Below, one piece after another: positions 25,001-34,256 of a DNA stretch of 64,000 bases. Location: assembly GCF_000237825.1 (NCBI RefSeq), contig NZ_CM001377.1, positions 930,001-994,000 on the forward strand, read 5' to 3'. Numbering within the stretch: position 1 is the first letter of the stretch; the number at the start of each line of letters is the position of its first letter. This DNA comes from Thermanaerovibrio velox DSM 12556. Its GTDB lineage: Bacteria; Synergistota; Synergistia; Synergistales; Synergistaceae. Both the position numbers and the translations under genes were made by a program. The notes below the pieces were generated by a model. That model had not been told where the DNA came from. It worked only from the letters and a program-made list of their open reading frames with translations, and ran no database searches.

Positions 25001-25745
25001 CGAGCTGCTCAAGGATCTCGTCTGGGATCTCCATGTTAGAGTAGACGCTCTGCACATCGTCATGGTCCTCAAATTTGTCTATGAGAGCCAAGACCTTGGC
25101 AGCCTCCTCTTTGGTCGATATGGTCACGGTGTTCTTGGGAATCATGGCTATCTCCATATTGCTCACCGTGTAGCCCGCGTTCTTTATGGCCTCTCCTACC
25201 TCACTCATCACAGAGGGATCACAATAGATCTCAAAGACATCACCTTCCAGCTGCATATCCTCTGCCCCTGCTTCGGCAGCCACGTCCAAAAGGGATGCCT
25301 CGTCAACCCCGGAAGCATCTACCTTCACAAGCCCCTTCCGGTCAAAGTTCCAAGCCACACACCCAGCCTCTCCGATGGCACCTCCGCCCTTGGTGAATAT
25401 GGAGCGAATCTCTGCCGCCGTCCGGTTCCTGTTGTCTGTCATGGCCTCAACCATGATAGCCACACCAGCAGGGCCATAACCTTCATACGTTACCTCTTCG
25501 TACACCGCTCCTTCTATCTCACCGGTACCCCTCTTTATGGCTCTCTCTATGTTGTCCATGGGCACGTTGCCTGCCCTGGCTCTCTCAATAGCTACCTTCA
25601 AACGGAAATTGGCGTTTGGATCACCACCACCAGCCTTCGCAGCAGCTATTATGGCCTTGGTAAGCCTCTGATAAGCGGCCCCTTTCTTTGCATCCTGAGC
25701 CGCCTTCCGGTGCTTTATGTTCGCCCACTTTGAATGTCCAGCCAC
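24993..25745 (-). CDS. yebC: YebC/PmpR-family protein
   Basis: This 250-residue protein has the diagnostic N-terminus AGHSKWANIKHRKAAQDAKKG, the middle VTYEGYGPAGVAIMVE and the C-terminal DDVQSVYSNMEIP. The family was long annotated as a transcriptional regulator. More recent work ties YebC-type proteins to relief of ribosome stalling at proline-rich stretches. The start is GTG at 25745. It heads the ruvC-ruvA-ruvB unit and is set off from nadE by 49 bases. Confidence 0.95.
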   Translation of the reverse strand: MAGHSKWANIKHRKAAQDAKKGAAYQRLTKAIIAAAKAGGGDPNANFRLKVAIERARAGNVPMDNIERAIKRGTGEIEGAVYEEVTYEGYGPAGVAIMVEAMTDNRNRTAAEIRSIFTKGGGAIGEAGCVAWNFDRKGLVKVDASGVDEASLLDVAAEAGAEDMQLEGDVFEIYCDPSVMSEVGEAIKNAGYTVSNMEIAMIPKNTVTISTKEEAAKVLALIDKFEDHDDVQSVYSNMEIPDEILEQLDA

Positions 25746-25794
25746 TAAATATCACCCCATGGATATGATTTAAGAAGGTTCGACCAAAGATTCA

Positions 25795-26547
25795 TTATAA
25801 CATCTCCGGCACGGGCGGAACCATTCGCTTGTGCCGGGATCTCTCAAAAGCCCTATCGATCCTATCCCTTGCCTCCAAGGAAACTGGCAATCCCATTATG
25901 TGGCGATCCAGGTCAACATAAGATACCCCCATCTCCCCCTCATCGGTCTGCCCTTCCCAAAGACCTGCGGTAGGTGGCTTGTTGACCACCCTAGCCGGTA
26001 TACCTAGGTGTTCTGCCAAGGCCCAAACCTCATGTTTTATGAGCCTTCCTAGGGGTAAAAGATCTACCCCTGAGTCACCATGTTTTGTAAAATAGCCGAA
26101 CGTAAGTTCCGCCCTATTGCCGGTTCCCAAGACTAATAGGTTTCTTGTTTGGGCAATGGCATACAAAGTGGCCATCCGCAGCCTCGGTTTAACGTTGGAG
26201 GCTCCAATGTGGGACAAGGCTATGCCAGCACCATTGATAGAGCCTATTAACACGTCAAAAGCCGATGAAAGATCCACCTTGATCACGGGAATCCCAATGG
26301 ATGAGGCGACGAGACGGGCATCCTCTTCATCTACCGGCTGACTATGACAAGGCATTATTACCCCCAGGGAGCCGCTGCTTCCAAACGCCCGCATCGATAG
26401 GGCCGCAACAACCGCAGAGTCAACCCCACCACTTAACCCCACCAAGCCACCTAAAGCCCCAGCTTCACTTACTTTATCTTTAAGCCAAGCAACTATGACG
26501 TCCGCTAGATACTCAGGATCCCTAACCGGAACGCTCAAACTGATCAC
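25795..26547 (-). CDS. nadE: NH3-dependent NAD+ synthetase
   Basis: This 250-residue enzyme amidates deamido-NAD with ammonia and ATP. The PP-loop SGGVDSA lies at about residues 39-45, followed by MPCHSQP, GTGNRAELTFGYFTKHGD and the C-terminal KRMVPP. It lacks a glutaminase domain and so should use free ammonia, which suits an amino-acid fermenter. The frame starts at GTG 26547. A TTG three codons later is better spaced from AAAGGGTGA, so the start may be 26538. It is divergent from the radical SAM gene at 26631. Confidence 0.94.
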   Translation of the reverse strand: MISLSVPVRDPEYLADVIVAWLKDKVSEAGALGGLVGLSGGVDSAVVAALSMRAFGSSGSLGVIMPCHSQPVDEEDARLVASSIGIPVIKVDLSSAFDVLIGSINGAGIALSHIGASNVKPRLRMATLYAIAQTRNLLVLGTGNRAELTFGYFTKHGDSGVDLLPLGRLIKHEVWALAEHLGIPARVVNKPPTAGLWEGQTDEGEMGVSYVDLDRHIMGLPVSLEARDRIDRAFERSRHKRMVPPVPEML

Positions 26548-26630
26548 CCTTTCAACCTACGGTGTTGGTATGGCCCTTTTTAGCCTTTTATTTTAACATA
26601 TACGGTATCCCCAGCTATGAGGTGATCTAG

Positions 26631-28328
26631 TTGCCGCTTGGTCTGATAATAGATGGATATGTGGATGAGCCAGCCTGTTTTGGTGTGCCGCCCTATATAT
26701 CCCCATATGTAAGGTACTGTGCCGGAGTGTTTATGTCCCACGGCTTTGAGGTTATATATCTCACAGTTGATCAGATTAGACAGGAGAAAGCAGACCATCT
26801 GATAAGATCCGCGGAGGTCACGGTGGTGATAGCAGGACTTACCGTCCCAGGACGATATCGTGGCGGATCTCCAATGACCCTTAAGGAGCTCAAGGGCTTA
26901 TCTGAGATACCTAGACGGGGTGCAATGATAGTTGGAGGACCTATCGGAAGCGGCTATGCCCTCAAGGGAGGGGATGCGGCCTTAGATGTGTCTAAAATTC
27001 TGGATGTGGATTGCATTGCCACCGGGGATCCAGAGGCGGTTTTAGACCTATGGATTCGCACTAAGGAGATGACCCATGACGCCAAAAGAGACTACGGGAC
27101 GCTAGCGAAGTGGGCAGAGGCAGGCGCCCAGGTGGTTAAGATGCATCCAATGTACCCTTTAATCATTGCTGAGTTGGAACTGTCCAGAGGATGCGACAGA
27201 ACCGATGGGAGATGCAGCTTCTGTGTAGAAGGGCTTAAGGCGAGGGAGGAGAGATCTCCGGATTCCGTCGCCGCCGAAGTCCGATGTTTGGCAATAGCTG
27301 GGGTTAAGGCCTTTCGCTTCGGACGGTGTGCCAACGTCTTAACCTATGGAGGTACGTTAACTCCTAAGGGATGGATGCCCTCTCCCGATGGCTTGCGGAG
27401 CCTCTATTCCTCTGTTAGATCCGCCGCTCCAGATATCAAGGTTCTCCACATGGATAACGGTAACCCAAAGACCATAGCAACGTTCCCAGATAAGAGCTTT
27501 GAAGCACTAAAGGTCATAGCGTCTTACAACACACCAGGGGACACTATATCGTTAGGCCTTGAATCCCTGCACCCCCAGGTGGTACTGCAGAATAACCTAA
27601 AAGTGTTTTTCGACCAAGCCCTTGAAGCGGTAAGAATAGTTAACTTAGCAGGGGGAACAAGACCCTTTCAGAATTCAATGCCATCACTCCTGCCAGGGCT
27701 TAATTTTTTGATAGGGCTGCCCGGTGAAAACAAGGAGACCATCAACGAAAATCGAAGGTTCTTGGAGAAACTTCTCTCAGAAGGGCTTTCCGTAAGGAGG
27801 ATCAACATAAGACGCCCTATGACCTTTAAATCTACTCCTCTGGGGGCTGTAGATTCCAGCGCCATGAAGGGCATACGGGATCGTGACTATAAGGCCTTTA
27901 AAGATTGGGTAAGAAGCGAAGTGGATCCTGTGATGTTCTCAAGGGTGGCTCCAGAGGGAACGATCATCAGGGATGTGATATGCGAAGAAAGGCTCGGCAA
28001 CCTCATCTTCGGTCGCCCCTTGGGGAGCTATCCCCCTCTTTTAGGCATAACATCATCAACGCTTAAAGAAGGTGATACCACAGACGTAACGGTGACCGGA
28101 GCAGGCCCTAGATCTCTGTCTGGGATACCATGGCCACTTGATATTAACAACTGCAGCCAACAGGAGCTGCAGGGGATACCAGGCATAGGTAAGGCCCGGG
28201 CCATGCGGCTTATCTTGAACCGACCAATAGCGGGGTTGGAGCAGTTCAAAGCTGTACTTGATGATCCGGGCCTTGCCGATAAGGTGGCTAAGTTCTTTAG
28301 TTTTCCCAGTGACGAGGGGGCAATTTGA
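26631..28328 (+). CDS. Radical SAM protein with C-terminal helix-hairpin-helix (COG1031-like)
   Basis: This 565-residue protein has an N-terminal cobalamin-binding-like alpha/beta region (residues 1-145, LIIDGYVDEPACFGVPPY). A radical SAM domain follows whose cluster cysteines are spaced unusually as C188-x6-C195-x2-C198, and then a C-terminal helix-hairpin-helix (about 505-560, INNCSQQELQGIPGIGKARA). This matches the COG1031 group, best known from archaea. Function is unknown; the HhH suggests nucleic-acid binding. The start is TTG at 26631 after GAGGTGA. It is the only gene on its strand for several kilobases and convergent with the nitrilase gene. Confidence 0.85.
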   Translation: MPLGLIIDGYVDEPACFGVPPYISPYVRYCAGVFMSHGFEVIYLTVDQIRQEKADHLIRSAEVTVVIAGLTVPGRYRGGSPMTLKELKGLSEIPRRGAMIVGGPIGSGYALKGGDAALDVSKILDVDCIATGDPEAVLDLWIRTKEMTHDAKRDYGTLAKWAEAGAQVVKMHPMYPLIIAELELSRGCDRTDGRCSFCVEGLKAREERSPDSVAAEVRCLAIAGVKAFRFGRCANVLTYGGTLTPKGWMPSPDGLRSLYSSVRSAAPDIKVLHMDNGNPKTIATFPDKSFEALKVIASYNTPGDTISLGLESLHPQVVLQNNLKVFFDQALEAVRIVNLAGGTRPFQNSMPSLLPGLNFLIGLPGENKETINENRRFLEKLLSEGLSVRRINIRRPMTFKSTPLGAVDSSAMKGIRDRDYKAFKDWVRSEVDPVMFSRVAPEGTIIRDVICEERLGNLIFGRPLGSYPPLLGITSSTLKEGDTTDVTVTGAGPRSLSGIPWPLDINNCSQQELQGIPGIGKARAMRLILNRPIAGLEQFKAVLDDPGLADKVAKFFSFPSDEGAI

Positions 28329-28348
28329 TATATTTTTAATTTAGCATG

Positions 28349-29146
28349 TTAGATCTCTCCAGGAAACCCGTAAAGATCCTTACGACGACAATCAAAAACT
28401 CTCATGACCTTCCTGGTGCGATGAAGGATCGCCATGTCAAGCTCCACCGTCACAACCCCCTCATCAAGCTCCATCTCCATCAGTACCTGACCATCAGGAG
28501 CTACCACGGTAGAATGGCCGCCGTATATGTCCCCTCCCCCCTTGCCGCAGCGATTAACCGCAACCACAAACATCTGGTTCTCAATTGCCCTTGCCCGCAC
28601 AAGCGTTTTCCATGCATCTATCCTTGACAAAGGCCACTGGGCGCAAACAAATAAAACCCAAACATCTTCAAGGGCAATCCTTCTTATGTACTCTGGGAAG
28701 CGTATGTCATAACATATAGCGGTCCCCGATGGGACACCACAGACAGAGGTGATTAGTGGGGAATTACCCGCCACGAAGTTGCTCGGCTCTTCTAAAAGGG
28801 GGAACAGGTGAACCTTATCATAATAAGCCACGAGAGTGCCCGTTGGATCTATCCAGAAGGCACGATTATATAAAGCTCCACCCTCTGAAAACGGCAGGGA
28901 TCCTGCCAATGACCAAGAGGCCCTGTCTACACACCAATTTGCCACAACATCAAGGCATTTATGGGTAAACTGCGCATGTTCGCTAAGGCGCTCATTTTGG
29001 TACGAACAGCTCCAAAGCTCCGGCAGGACCGCCACATCACAATCTTCAATTGAATTAAGCATCTCCTTGGCCTTCTCAATGTTTCCCAATGGGTCTCCCC
29101 ATAGGACGTCCATTTGAATGAGCCCAACACTTATCTTGTTTGCCAT
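28349..29146 (-). CDS. Nitrilase-superfamily amidase (omega-amidase-like)
   Basis: This 265-residue carbon-nitrogen hydrolase carries the Glu-Lys-Cys triad: E43 in VLPELWSCSY, K111 in YYDKVHLFPLLEE and C145 in TAICYDIRFPEY. The sequence around the cysteine and the FPLLEEP segment resemble omega-amidases, which hydrolyse alpha-keto-glutaramate or succinamate. Other amidases of the superfamily cannot be excluded. ATG 29146 is preferred over a GTG one codon upstream because of spacing to AAGGGGGG. It lies 40 bases after the RocB-like peptidase, so the two are probably co-transcribed. Confidence 0.88.
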   Translation of the reverse strand: MANKISVGLIQMDVLWGDPLGNIEKAKEMLNSIEDCDVAVLPELWSCSYQNERLSEHAQFTHKCLDVVANWCVDRASWSLAGSLPFSEGGALYNRAFWIDPTGTLVAYYDKVHLFPLLEEPSNFVAGNSPLITSVCGVPSGTAICYDIRFPEYIRRIALEDVWVLFVCAQWPLSRIDAWKTLVRARAIENQMFVVAVNRCGKGGGDIYGGHSTVVAPDGQVLMEMELDEGVVTVELDMAILHRTRKVMRVFDCRRKDLYGFPGEI

Positions 29147-29186
29147 CACAAGCCCCCCTTGTGCAGCTTATTGCTTGACTAAACAC

Positions 29187-30857
29187 CTAGCGCACAAAAT
29201 CAGCACTCAAAATTTCGCGAACGAACTCCATGAGCATATCCGGTACCACACGGAACGAGAACTCCATATCCAGCCTCTCGGTCCATTTGTGGGCATCTTT
29301 ACCCCCAACCCCTATGTTGATAACAGGAACATCAAGCATTCTCATGGCGTCCAAATCTAAGGGATATAACGTGCTGGCCCCAGGCATGTTATCAAGAACA
29401 GCCCTAAGGTCCTCCACTGATGTTCCGCCACCTAGGAAACTGAGATCAGTTATCCCACCAAAGGCCTCTTTTAACACGAAGGGTTCACCAAACCGGTTAC
29501 TCCATTTAACGCACAAATCCTCGGCCAGCTTACGAAGCATTTTTTCTTTTACAGATTTGTTTCTATTAACCTTTGACGGATAGTAGGGGGGCAAAAAACC
29601 CACCACTGCGGCAGGAGGTTCTATTGGAATTGTCTTAATTGCCTCCAGGAGGATCATCAATGACATCTTCCTGGTGTCCATCTCTTCCTTATTTGAGGCC
29701 TGGGCAGATATCACAGAGTCCTCTCTAAATCCATTCCTCCTGGCCTCATCAATGACATCCCGGACCTCAACGATCCGTATCCCCTTCTCCAATGTAGGGG
29801 ATGGTAATCCGCAAAGCGAAAGTCTTTCTTCCCAGTCGCTAATGGCCCGCCTTAATGATTCCTCACATGCCTTCTTAAAGGAAGATAGGAATACGCCATG
29901 ATCATCTTCGACGGCCAGCTTATTGAAGTACAGTAAAGCCATGTCTGGAATGGTAACCGAGTAACTTTCCCTTACAACCGATATTTCCATGCAAGCCATC
30001 GGGGGAAACCTATCATCGCCAATCTCATCGGAGCTCCATGGCACCCCCTCAAGATCCAAAACTATCCGGCTTGCTAAATGAGCTGCATTTATACCGAGCC
30101 AAGGCTCCCCCACATGAGAGGGCTTTCCTAGCACGAGAACAAAGGGCATCAACTTGCCGACCGAGCCTATGAAAATGGGTCTTTTGTCATCAGCCCCCCC
30201 CAGCTCACAGGGTTCCGTGTTAACACAGGCCACATAATCCAGTCCTTCCGATTCCATAACTTCCTTCAGGAATGGAAGGGCTCCCCTCATTCCAACTGAA
30301 TCTCTCTCTTCATCTACCACAGGGCAAAAAAGCACGTTGCCGGTCTCAATCCTTGCCTTTACAAGCTCTCTGAGCAGGTTCATCTCAAGGACCAGACCGG
30401 CCTTCATGTCCAAGACACCTCTCCCGAAGAGGAATCTACGGCTCTTCAGGTCATCCTCAACCTCAGGAGGGAGCTCCTTGATGCCCCTCATGGCCTCTTT
30501 TAGAAGCTCTGGGTTGAATGCCAGATCCCGCAAGCTTCCATAGGGAGAAGTGTCCACCACGTCCACATGCCCTATTAATATTACCGTTCGCGGCCCCTTA
30601 CCCTTGAGCAACGCCGCCACATGGTTTCTGTCGAAAGGGTCATTGGGGACCTTGTACTTAAATATTTTTAAAGCCCCTCCGCTGATCGCCCTGATCTCTT
30701 CAAGCTGCTTTTCTATTAGGGCCATTACCCGATTCTCCCCGTCAGACTGTCCAGATGTACTAGGGATCCTACAAAGCCTTATCAGTTCACTTTTGAGCCT
30801 TTCGCAACCTAAATCCAGCCCCTCACAAAATATCCGATCCACACCTCCAGTTTCCAT
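29187..30857 (-). CDS. M20-family peptidase, RocB-like
   Basis: This ~556-residue zinc hydrolase of the M20 family has the dinuclear metal-site motifs GHVDVVDTSPYG, GRGVLDMKAGL and VVDEERDSVG. The sequence is long for M20 and resembles the RocB group linked to arginine use in Bacillus. The frame extends to 30896 through a hydrophobic stretch, but ATG 30857 follows AGGGGGCG at eight bases and gives the family-like N-terminus METGGVDRIF. It lies downstream of argF but behind a terminator. Its exact substrate is unknown; a role in peptide or arginine-derived amino-acid catabolism is inference. Confidence 0.82.
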   Translation of the reverse strand: METGGVDRIFCEGLDLGCERLKSELIRLCRIPSTSGQSDGENRVMALIEKQLEEIRAISGGALKIFKYKVPNDPFDRNHVAALLKGKGPRTVILIGHVDVVDTSPYGSLRDLAFNPELLKEAMRGIKELPPEVEDDLKSRRFLFGRGVLDMKAGLVLEMNLLRELVKARIETGNVLFCPVVDEERDSVGMRGALPFLKEVMESEGLDYVACVNTEPCELGGADDKRPIFIGSVGKLMPFVLVLGKPSHVGEPWLGINAAHLASRIVLDLEGVPWSSDEIGDDRFPPMACMEISVVRESYSVTIPDMALLYFNKLAVEDDHGVFLSSFKKACEESLRRAISDWEERLSLCGLPSPTLEKGIRIVEVRDVIDEARRNGFREDSVISAQASNKEEMDTRKMSLMILLEAIKTIPIEPPAAVVGFLPPYYPSKVNRNKSVKEKMLRKLAEDLCVKWSNRFGEPFVLKEAFGGITDLSFLGGGTSVEDLRAVLDNMPGASTLYPLDLDAMRMLDVPVINIGVGGKDAHKWTERLDMEFSFRVVPDMLMEFVREILSADFVR

Positions 30858-30914
30858 ATACAGCACGCCCCCTAACATCCCTACGATAAGGACCAAAATC
30901 TTCGTGCAGAATAT

Positions 30915-30954
30915 TATATTAAAGCGGCCCCAATCCCAAGGATCGAGGCCGCCT
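30915..30954 (-). terminator. Terminator downstream of argF
   Basis: On the minus strand GCGGCC (30952-30947) pairs with GGCCGC (30929-30924), with an inner ATCC/GGAT helix, followed by TTTAATAT. It lies about 46 bases after the argF stop and should separate argF from the peptidase gene. Confidence 0.7.
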
Positions 30955-30999
30955 GATGAGTTAGATCGTCGCTTCGAGTTACGATGCGATTCTTAAGGT

Positions 31000-31953
31000 T
31001 TAGAGATTCCCTATGCTCGAAACCATCACCGCTTTGATGGTGTGCATGCGGTTCTCCGCCTCATCAAAGACCCTGGACTGGCGGGACTCAAAGACATCCT
31101 CGGTGACCTCATAACCCTTGACGGCGGGTAGACAGTGCATGAAGATAGTATCCTCCCGACCGGTAGCCGCCATGAGATCCTTGTTAACCTGGTAGGGCTG
31201 CAGGATAGCCTTCCGCTCTGCAAGCTTATCCTCCTCACCCATGGAAGCCCACACGTCAGTGTAGATAACGTGAGCCCCATTAACAGCCTCCTTCGGGTCC
31301 TCCGTTATCTCTATCACCGCACCGGATCCACACTCCTCCGCGATCTTCTTGCACTCCGCCACAAGAGAAGCCTCGGGGAAGAGGGACTTGGGGGAACCTA
31401 TAACAAAGTGCATACCCATCTTAGCAGCGCCGATCATGAGGGAATTAGCCATGTTGTTACGCCCGTCGCCAACGTACACAAGCTTTATACCCTTAAGGCA
31501 GCCAAACTCCTCCTGAATGGTGAGGAAATCCGCAAGAACCTGGGTGGGATGGAACTCGTCGGTGAGTCCGTTCCAAACGGGAACGCCAGCGTACTTGGCA
31601 AGCTCCTCAACCACGGACTGCTTAAAGCCACGGAACTCGATGCCATCAAACATCCTGCCCAAAACCCTAGCGGTATCGGCCACATCCTCCTTGTGCCCGA
31701 GCTGGATGTCGTTCTTACCCAGGTACTCAGGATGCCCGCCCTCGTCGATGCACGCGACAGTAAAAGCACAACGGGTCCTGGTAGAGGGCTTCTCAAAAAT
31801 AAGGGCCACGTTCTTACCCGCCAGGAGGTTACCCCTTATCCCAGCCCTCTTCTTGTTCTTGAGATCCCGAGAGAGATCCAAGAGGAACTTTATCTCCTCC
31901 GGAGTATGGTGCCTCAGGCTCAAAAGATGACGTCCCCTAAGGTTCACTGCCAT
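31000..31953 (-). CDS. argF: Ornithine carbamoyltransferase
   Basis: This 317-residue enzyme interconverts ornithine plus carbamoyl phosphate with citrulline. The carbamoyl-phosphate-binding motif STRTR, the HPTQVLADF segment, the ornithine-loop [10 protein letters not shown] and [16 protein letters not shown] are all present. It may act in arginine synthesis (ArgF) or in the catabolic arginine deiminase route (ArcB); motif reading cannot separate these. It is monocistronic, with a promoter at 32081-32108 and a terminator at 30915-30954. Codon usage is visibly more G/C-ending than its neighbours', as for highly expressed genes. Confidence 0.95.
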   Translation of the reverse strand: MAVNLRGRHLLSLRHHTPEEIKFLLDLSRDLKNKKRAGIRGNLLAGKNVALIFEKPSTRTRCAFTVACIDEGGHPEYLGKNDIQLGHKEDVADTARVLGRMFDGIEFRGFKQSVVEELAKYAGVPVWNGLTDEFHPTQVLADFLTIQEEFGCLKGIKLVYVGDGRNNMANSLMIGAAKMGMHFVIGSPKSLFPEASLVAECKKIAEECGSGAVIEITEDPKEAVNGAHVIYTDVWASMGEEDKLAERKAILQPYQVNKDLMAATGREDTIFMHCLPAVKGYEVTEDVFESRQSRVFDEAENRMHTIKAVMVSSIGNL

Positions 31954-32039
31954 GATCTATTCCTCCCTGTTTTGTTAAGTATCGGAAACTCCCAAGCTTC
32001 AACTGCACAAGCAGGTCCAGAGGGAATCGAACTTTCGGG

Positions 32040-32077
32040 ACAGTAAAATAAACCTGGGAGATCCGATGGTTTACTGT
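32040..32077. promoter_or_regulatory. Inverted repeat at the argF transcription start
   Basis: ACAGTAAA (32040-32047) and TTTACTGT (32070-32077) form an 8-base-pair inverted repeat with a 22-base spacer. Its right arm coincides with the predicted argF transcription start (about 32074). It could be an operator or a 5' leader hairpin. It does not match the E. coli ARG box closely. Confidence 0.5.
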
Positions 32078-32080
32078 TCA

Positions 32081-32108
32081 ATATTACCACAAAGGATTAG
32101 ATTTTCAA
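32081..32108 (-). promoter_or_regulatory. Promoter for argF
   Basis: On the minus strand TTGAAA (32108-32103) and TAATAT (32086-32081) are spaced by 16 bases. This leaves a leader of about 120 bases before the argF ATG. The element starts just downstream of the ispG stop. Confidence 0.6.
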
Positions 32109-32117
32109 TAGCCCTTC

Positions 32118-33203
32118 TCAGGGGAGATGAGTGTCCCCTGCGCGGGACAGGACCTCCCTCAATATTTCCGGTATTACAGATTCCATCATCTCCAGCGGCC
32201 AAGATCCAAGCGATTTCCCCCGTGCAAAAACTATAAAGCCCGATGGAGCGCCAGCTATCCCTAAATCAGCCCCAGCGGCTTCCCTCGGCCCATTAACTTC
32301 ACATCCCATGACAGCGACCTTGAATCCATCAGGAACATCGTCAATCCCATCAAAGATCTTGCGGACTTTGTCAACATACACCTTGGAGTCCATCCTACAC
32401 CTGCCACAGGTAGGACAACTTATCCACTCCACTCCTTTTGAACGGATGCCCAGCGACCTGAGGATTTGATAAGCCGCCTTGACCTCAAGCACTCCATCCC
32501 CCGAAAGGCTCACCCTTATGGTATCCCCTATTCCGCTCATCAAGAGACCACCTATACCAACAGCGCTTTTTATCGCCCCCTCGAAAGGAGGCCCCGCCTC
32601 GGTTATACCTATGTGGAAGGGAAGATCATATATGGATGCGAGCATGTGATTAGCCCTCATGGTCTCCTTAACATCCGAGGACTTGGCCGAAACTATTACA
32701 TCCTCAAAGCCATTTTGAAGGCACAAATCAACTTGCTCCCTAACTGCTAATACCAATGCCTTCGCCCTATCCCCATCAGCCCTAGCTATCTGATCATTGC
32801 TGAGGGATCCTCCATTTGCCCCAACCCTTATTACCACATTAGCATCCCTTGCAGCGGCCAGGACTTTCATCATCCTGTCCTCTCCACCAAGGTTCCCAGG
32901 GTTCACCCTCACGGATAGACACCCGGCTATCATGGCAGACAGGGCCAACCGATGGTCGAAGTGGATATCTGCCATTATTGGGATAGGAGAGGAGTTGACC
33001 ACCTCTTTAAGAGATGTCTCCTGCTTAAGATCACGATAAGAGGTACGAACCAGCTCACAACCCGCTACCTTGAGCCCATGGAGCTCGTTGATGCATCCAT
33101 CAATGTCCTCTAGGGGGGTTTTAAGCATGCTCTCAACCCTCACCGGCGATCCACCGCCTATAGACAAACCTCCAATTGATACGCTTCTGATGCTGCCCAA
33201 CAA
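32118..33203 (-). CDS. ispG: 4-hydroxy-3-methylbut-2-en-1-yl diphosphate synthase (GcpE)
   Basis: This 361-residue [4Fe-4S] enzyme performs the penultimate MEP-pathway step. The N-terminal TIM-barrel carries MADIHFDHRLA and VRVNPGNLG. The C-terminal iron-sulfur part shows CPTCGRC and GCEVNGPREAAGADLGIAG, supplying the three cluster cysteines and the conserved Glu. The start is TTG at 33203 after a GAGGGAG site. It follows rseP by 23 bases at the end of the uppS-cdsA-dxr-rseP series, so two MEP enzymes (Dxr and IspG) are in one transcription unit. Confidence 0.96.
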   Translation of the reverse strand: MLGSIRSVSIGGLSIGGGSPVRVESMLKTPLEDIDGCINELHGLKVAGCELVRTSYRDLKQETSLKEVVNSSPIPIMADIHFDHRLALSAMIAGCLSVRVNPGNLGGEDRMMKVLAAARDANVVIRVGANGGSLSNDQIARADGDRAKALVLAVREQVDLCLQNGFEDVIVSAKSSDVKETMRANHMLASIYDLPFHIGITEAGPPFEGAIKSAVGIGGLLMSGIGDTIRVSLSGDGVLEVKAAYQILRSLGIRSKGVEWISCPTCGRCRMDSKVYVDKVRKIFDGIDDVPDGFKVAVMGCEVNGPREAAGADLGIAGAPSGFIVFARGKSLGSWPLEMMESVIPEILREVLSRAGDTHLP

Positions 33204-33226
33204 ACCATCTCCCTCAAGGTTGTTGT

Positions 33227-34255
33227 CTATCTATCATGAAAGATCAACCTCTGTATATCCTTCCATGTAACCCACAGCATCAACATCATCAAGAGGGCAA
33301 AACCCAGGTAGTGAACCATCCCCTCGTACTTGTCCGGTATCTTTCGGCGGAATAGGACTTCCAGAATTACGAAGATAAGCCTTCCCCCATCCAGCGCCGG
33401 GAACGGAAGGAGGTTCACCAGGCCTAGCTGCAGGTTGATAGCGGCTATGAAAGCCACTAATTCCCAAACTCCACGTCTTGCCACATCACCCGCCGCCGCC
33501 GCAATGCCCACCGGCCCGGATACATCAACCGGTTTAAACCGGAACCACCAGTTCCATATCCCCTCAAGCATACCTACTGCTAGGTCTATGGAATATCTAT
33601 ACGCCCCCCTTATGGACTCCAACCAAGAAAGCCTCTTCATGGCCGGCCTTACTCCAAGAAGGAACTGACCGTCCCTGTCCTTGGGTATCTTCACATACAA
33701 ATATCTATTAACTCCATTGGACATGACGCCTAGTATCAGTTCTCCTTTTGGCGCTTCCCGCCTTATCCTGGTGGCCATCTGGGACCAATCCAAAACCCTT
33801 ACCCCGTTGACTTCTAATATCCTGTCCCCTGCTTTTAAGCCAATAGACTCCGCAGGGTAACCAGGCATAACCTGACCTATCTCGGTGGATTTCATGTCAA
33901 ATACACCGTGAAAGTGTAAAACCGCCGTGGCCAGCATGAAGGCTAGTACGACATTGAATATGGCACCGCAGGAAAGGATAAAAGCCCTCGCCAAGGGTCC
34001 CTTAGAATTGAATCCTCCCGGCCCCTCTTCATCATCTCCTTCCATGCCAGCTAATTTAACAAAGCCCCCTATAGGTACTATGCGGATGGACCACTTGGTA
34101 CCCCATTTATCCCAAGAAAAAACAGGGGCACCCATCCCCATTGAAAACTCTCTAACTGAAACTCCGCAAACCCTCGCGGATATAAAGTGCCCAAACTCAT
34201 GAACCAAAACGCTTATCGATATTACAAAAAGGAATGCCACTACGCTTACAGCCAA
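33227..34255 (-). CDS. rseP: Site-2 intramembrane metalloprotease RseP
   Basis: This ~342-residue membrane zinc protease has the HEFGH active site in the first span, a PDZ domain (about 115-190, PAESIGLKAGDRILEVNG) and the late NLLPFPALDGGR motif that provides the third zinc ligand. RseP homologues cleave anti-sigma factors and remnant signal peptides. The frame runs to a GTG at 34279. However, GGGAGG lies seven bases before TTG 34255, and this start comes one base after the dxr stop, so I use 34255. Coupling with dxr and cdsA is the widely conserved order. Confidence 0.94.
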   Translation of the reverse strand: MAVSVVAFLFVISISVLVHEFGHFISARVCGVSVREFSMGMGAPVFSWDKWGTKWSIRIVPIGGFVKLAGMEGDDEEGPGGFNSKGPLARAFILSCGAIFNVVLAFMLATAVLHFHGVFDMKSTEIGQVMPGYPAESIGLKAGDRILEVNGVRVLDWSQMATRIRREAPKGELILGVMSNGVNRYLYVKIPKDRDGQFLLGVRPAMKRLSWLESIRGAYRYSIDLAVGMLEGIWNWWFRFKPVDVSGPVGIAAAAGDVARRGVWELVAFIAAINLQLGLVNLLPFPALDGGRLIFVILEVLFRRKIPDKYEGMVHYLGFALLMMLMLWVTWKDIQRLIFHDR

Positions 34256-34256
34256 A

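Noticed and set aside
32015-32036. A tRNA T-arm-like GTTCGATTC in the argF leader (minus strand).
   Set aside because: No matching T-stem, acceptor or anticodon arm can be folded around it.
31135-32046. A 303-codon plus-strand frame opposite argF, and a similar 223-codon frame opposite yebC (25062-25733).
   Set aside because: Both are mirror frames of strongly conserved minus-strand genes, with no ribosome site and no protein-like motif pattern.
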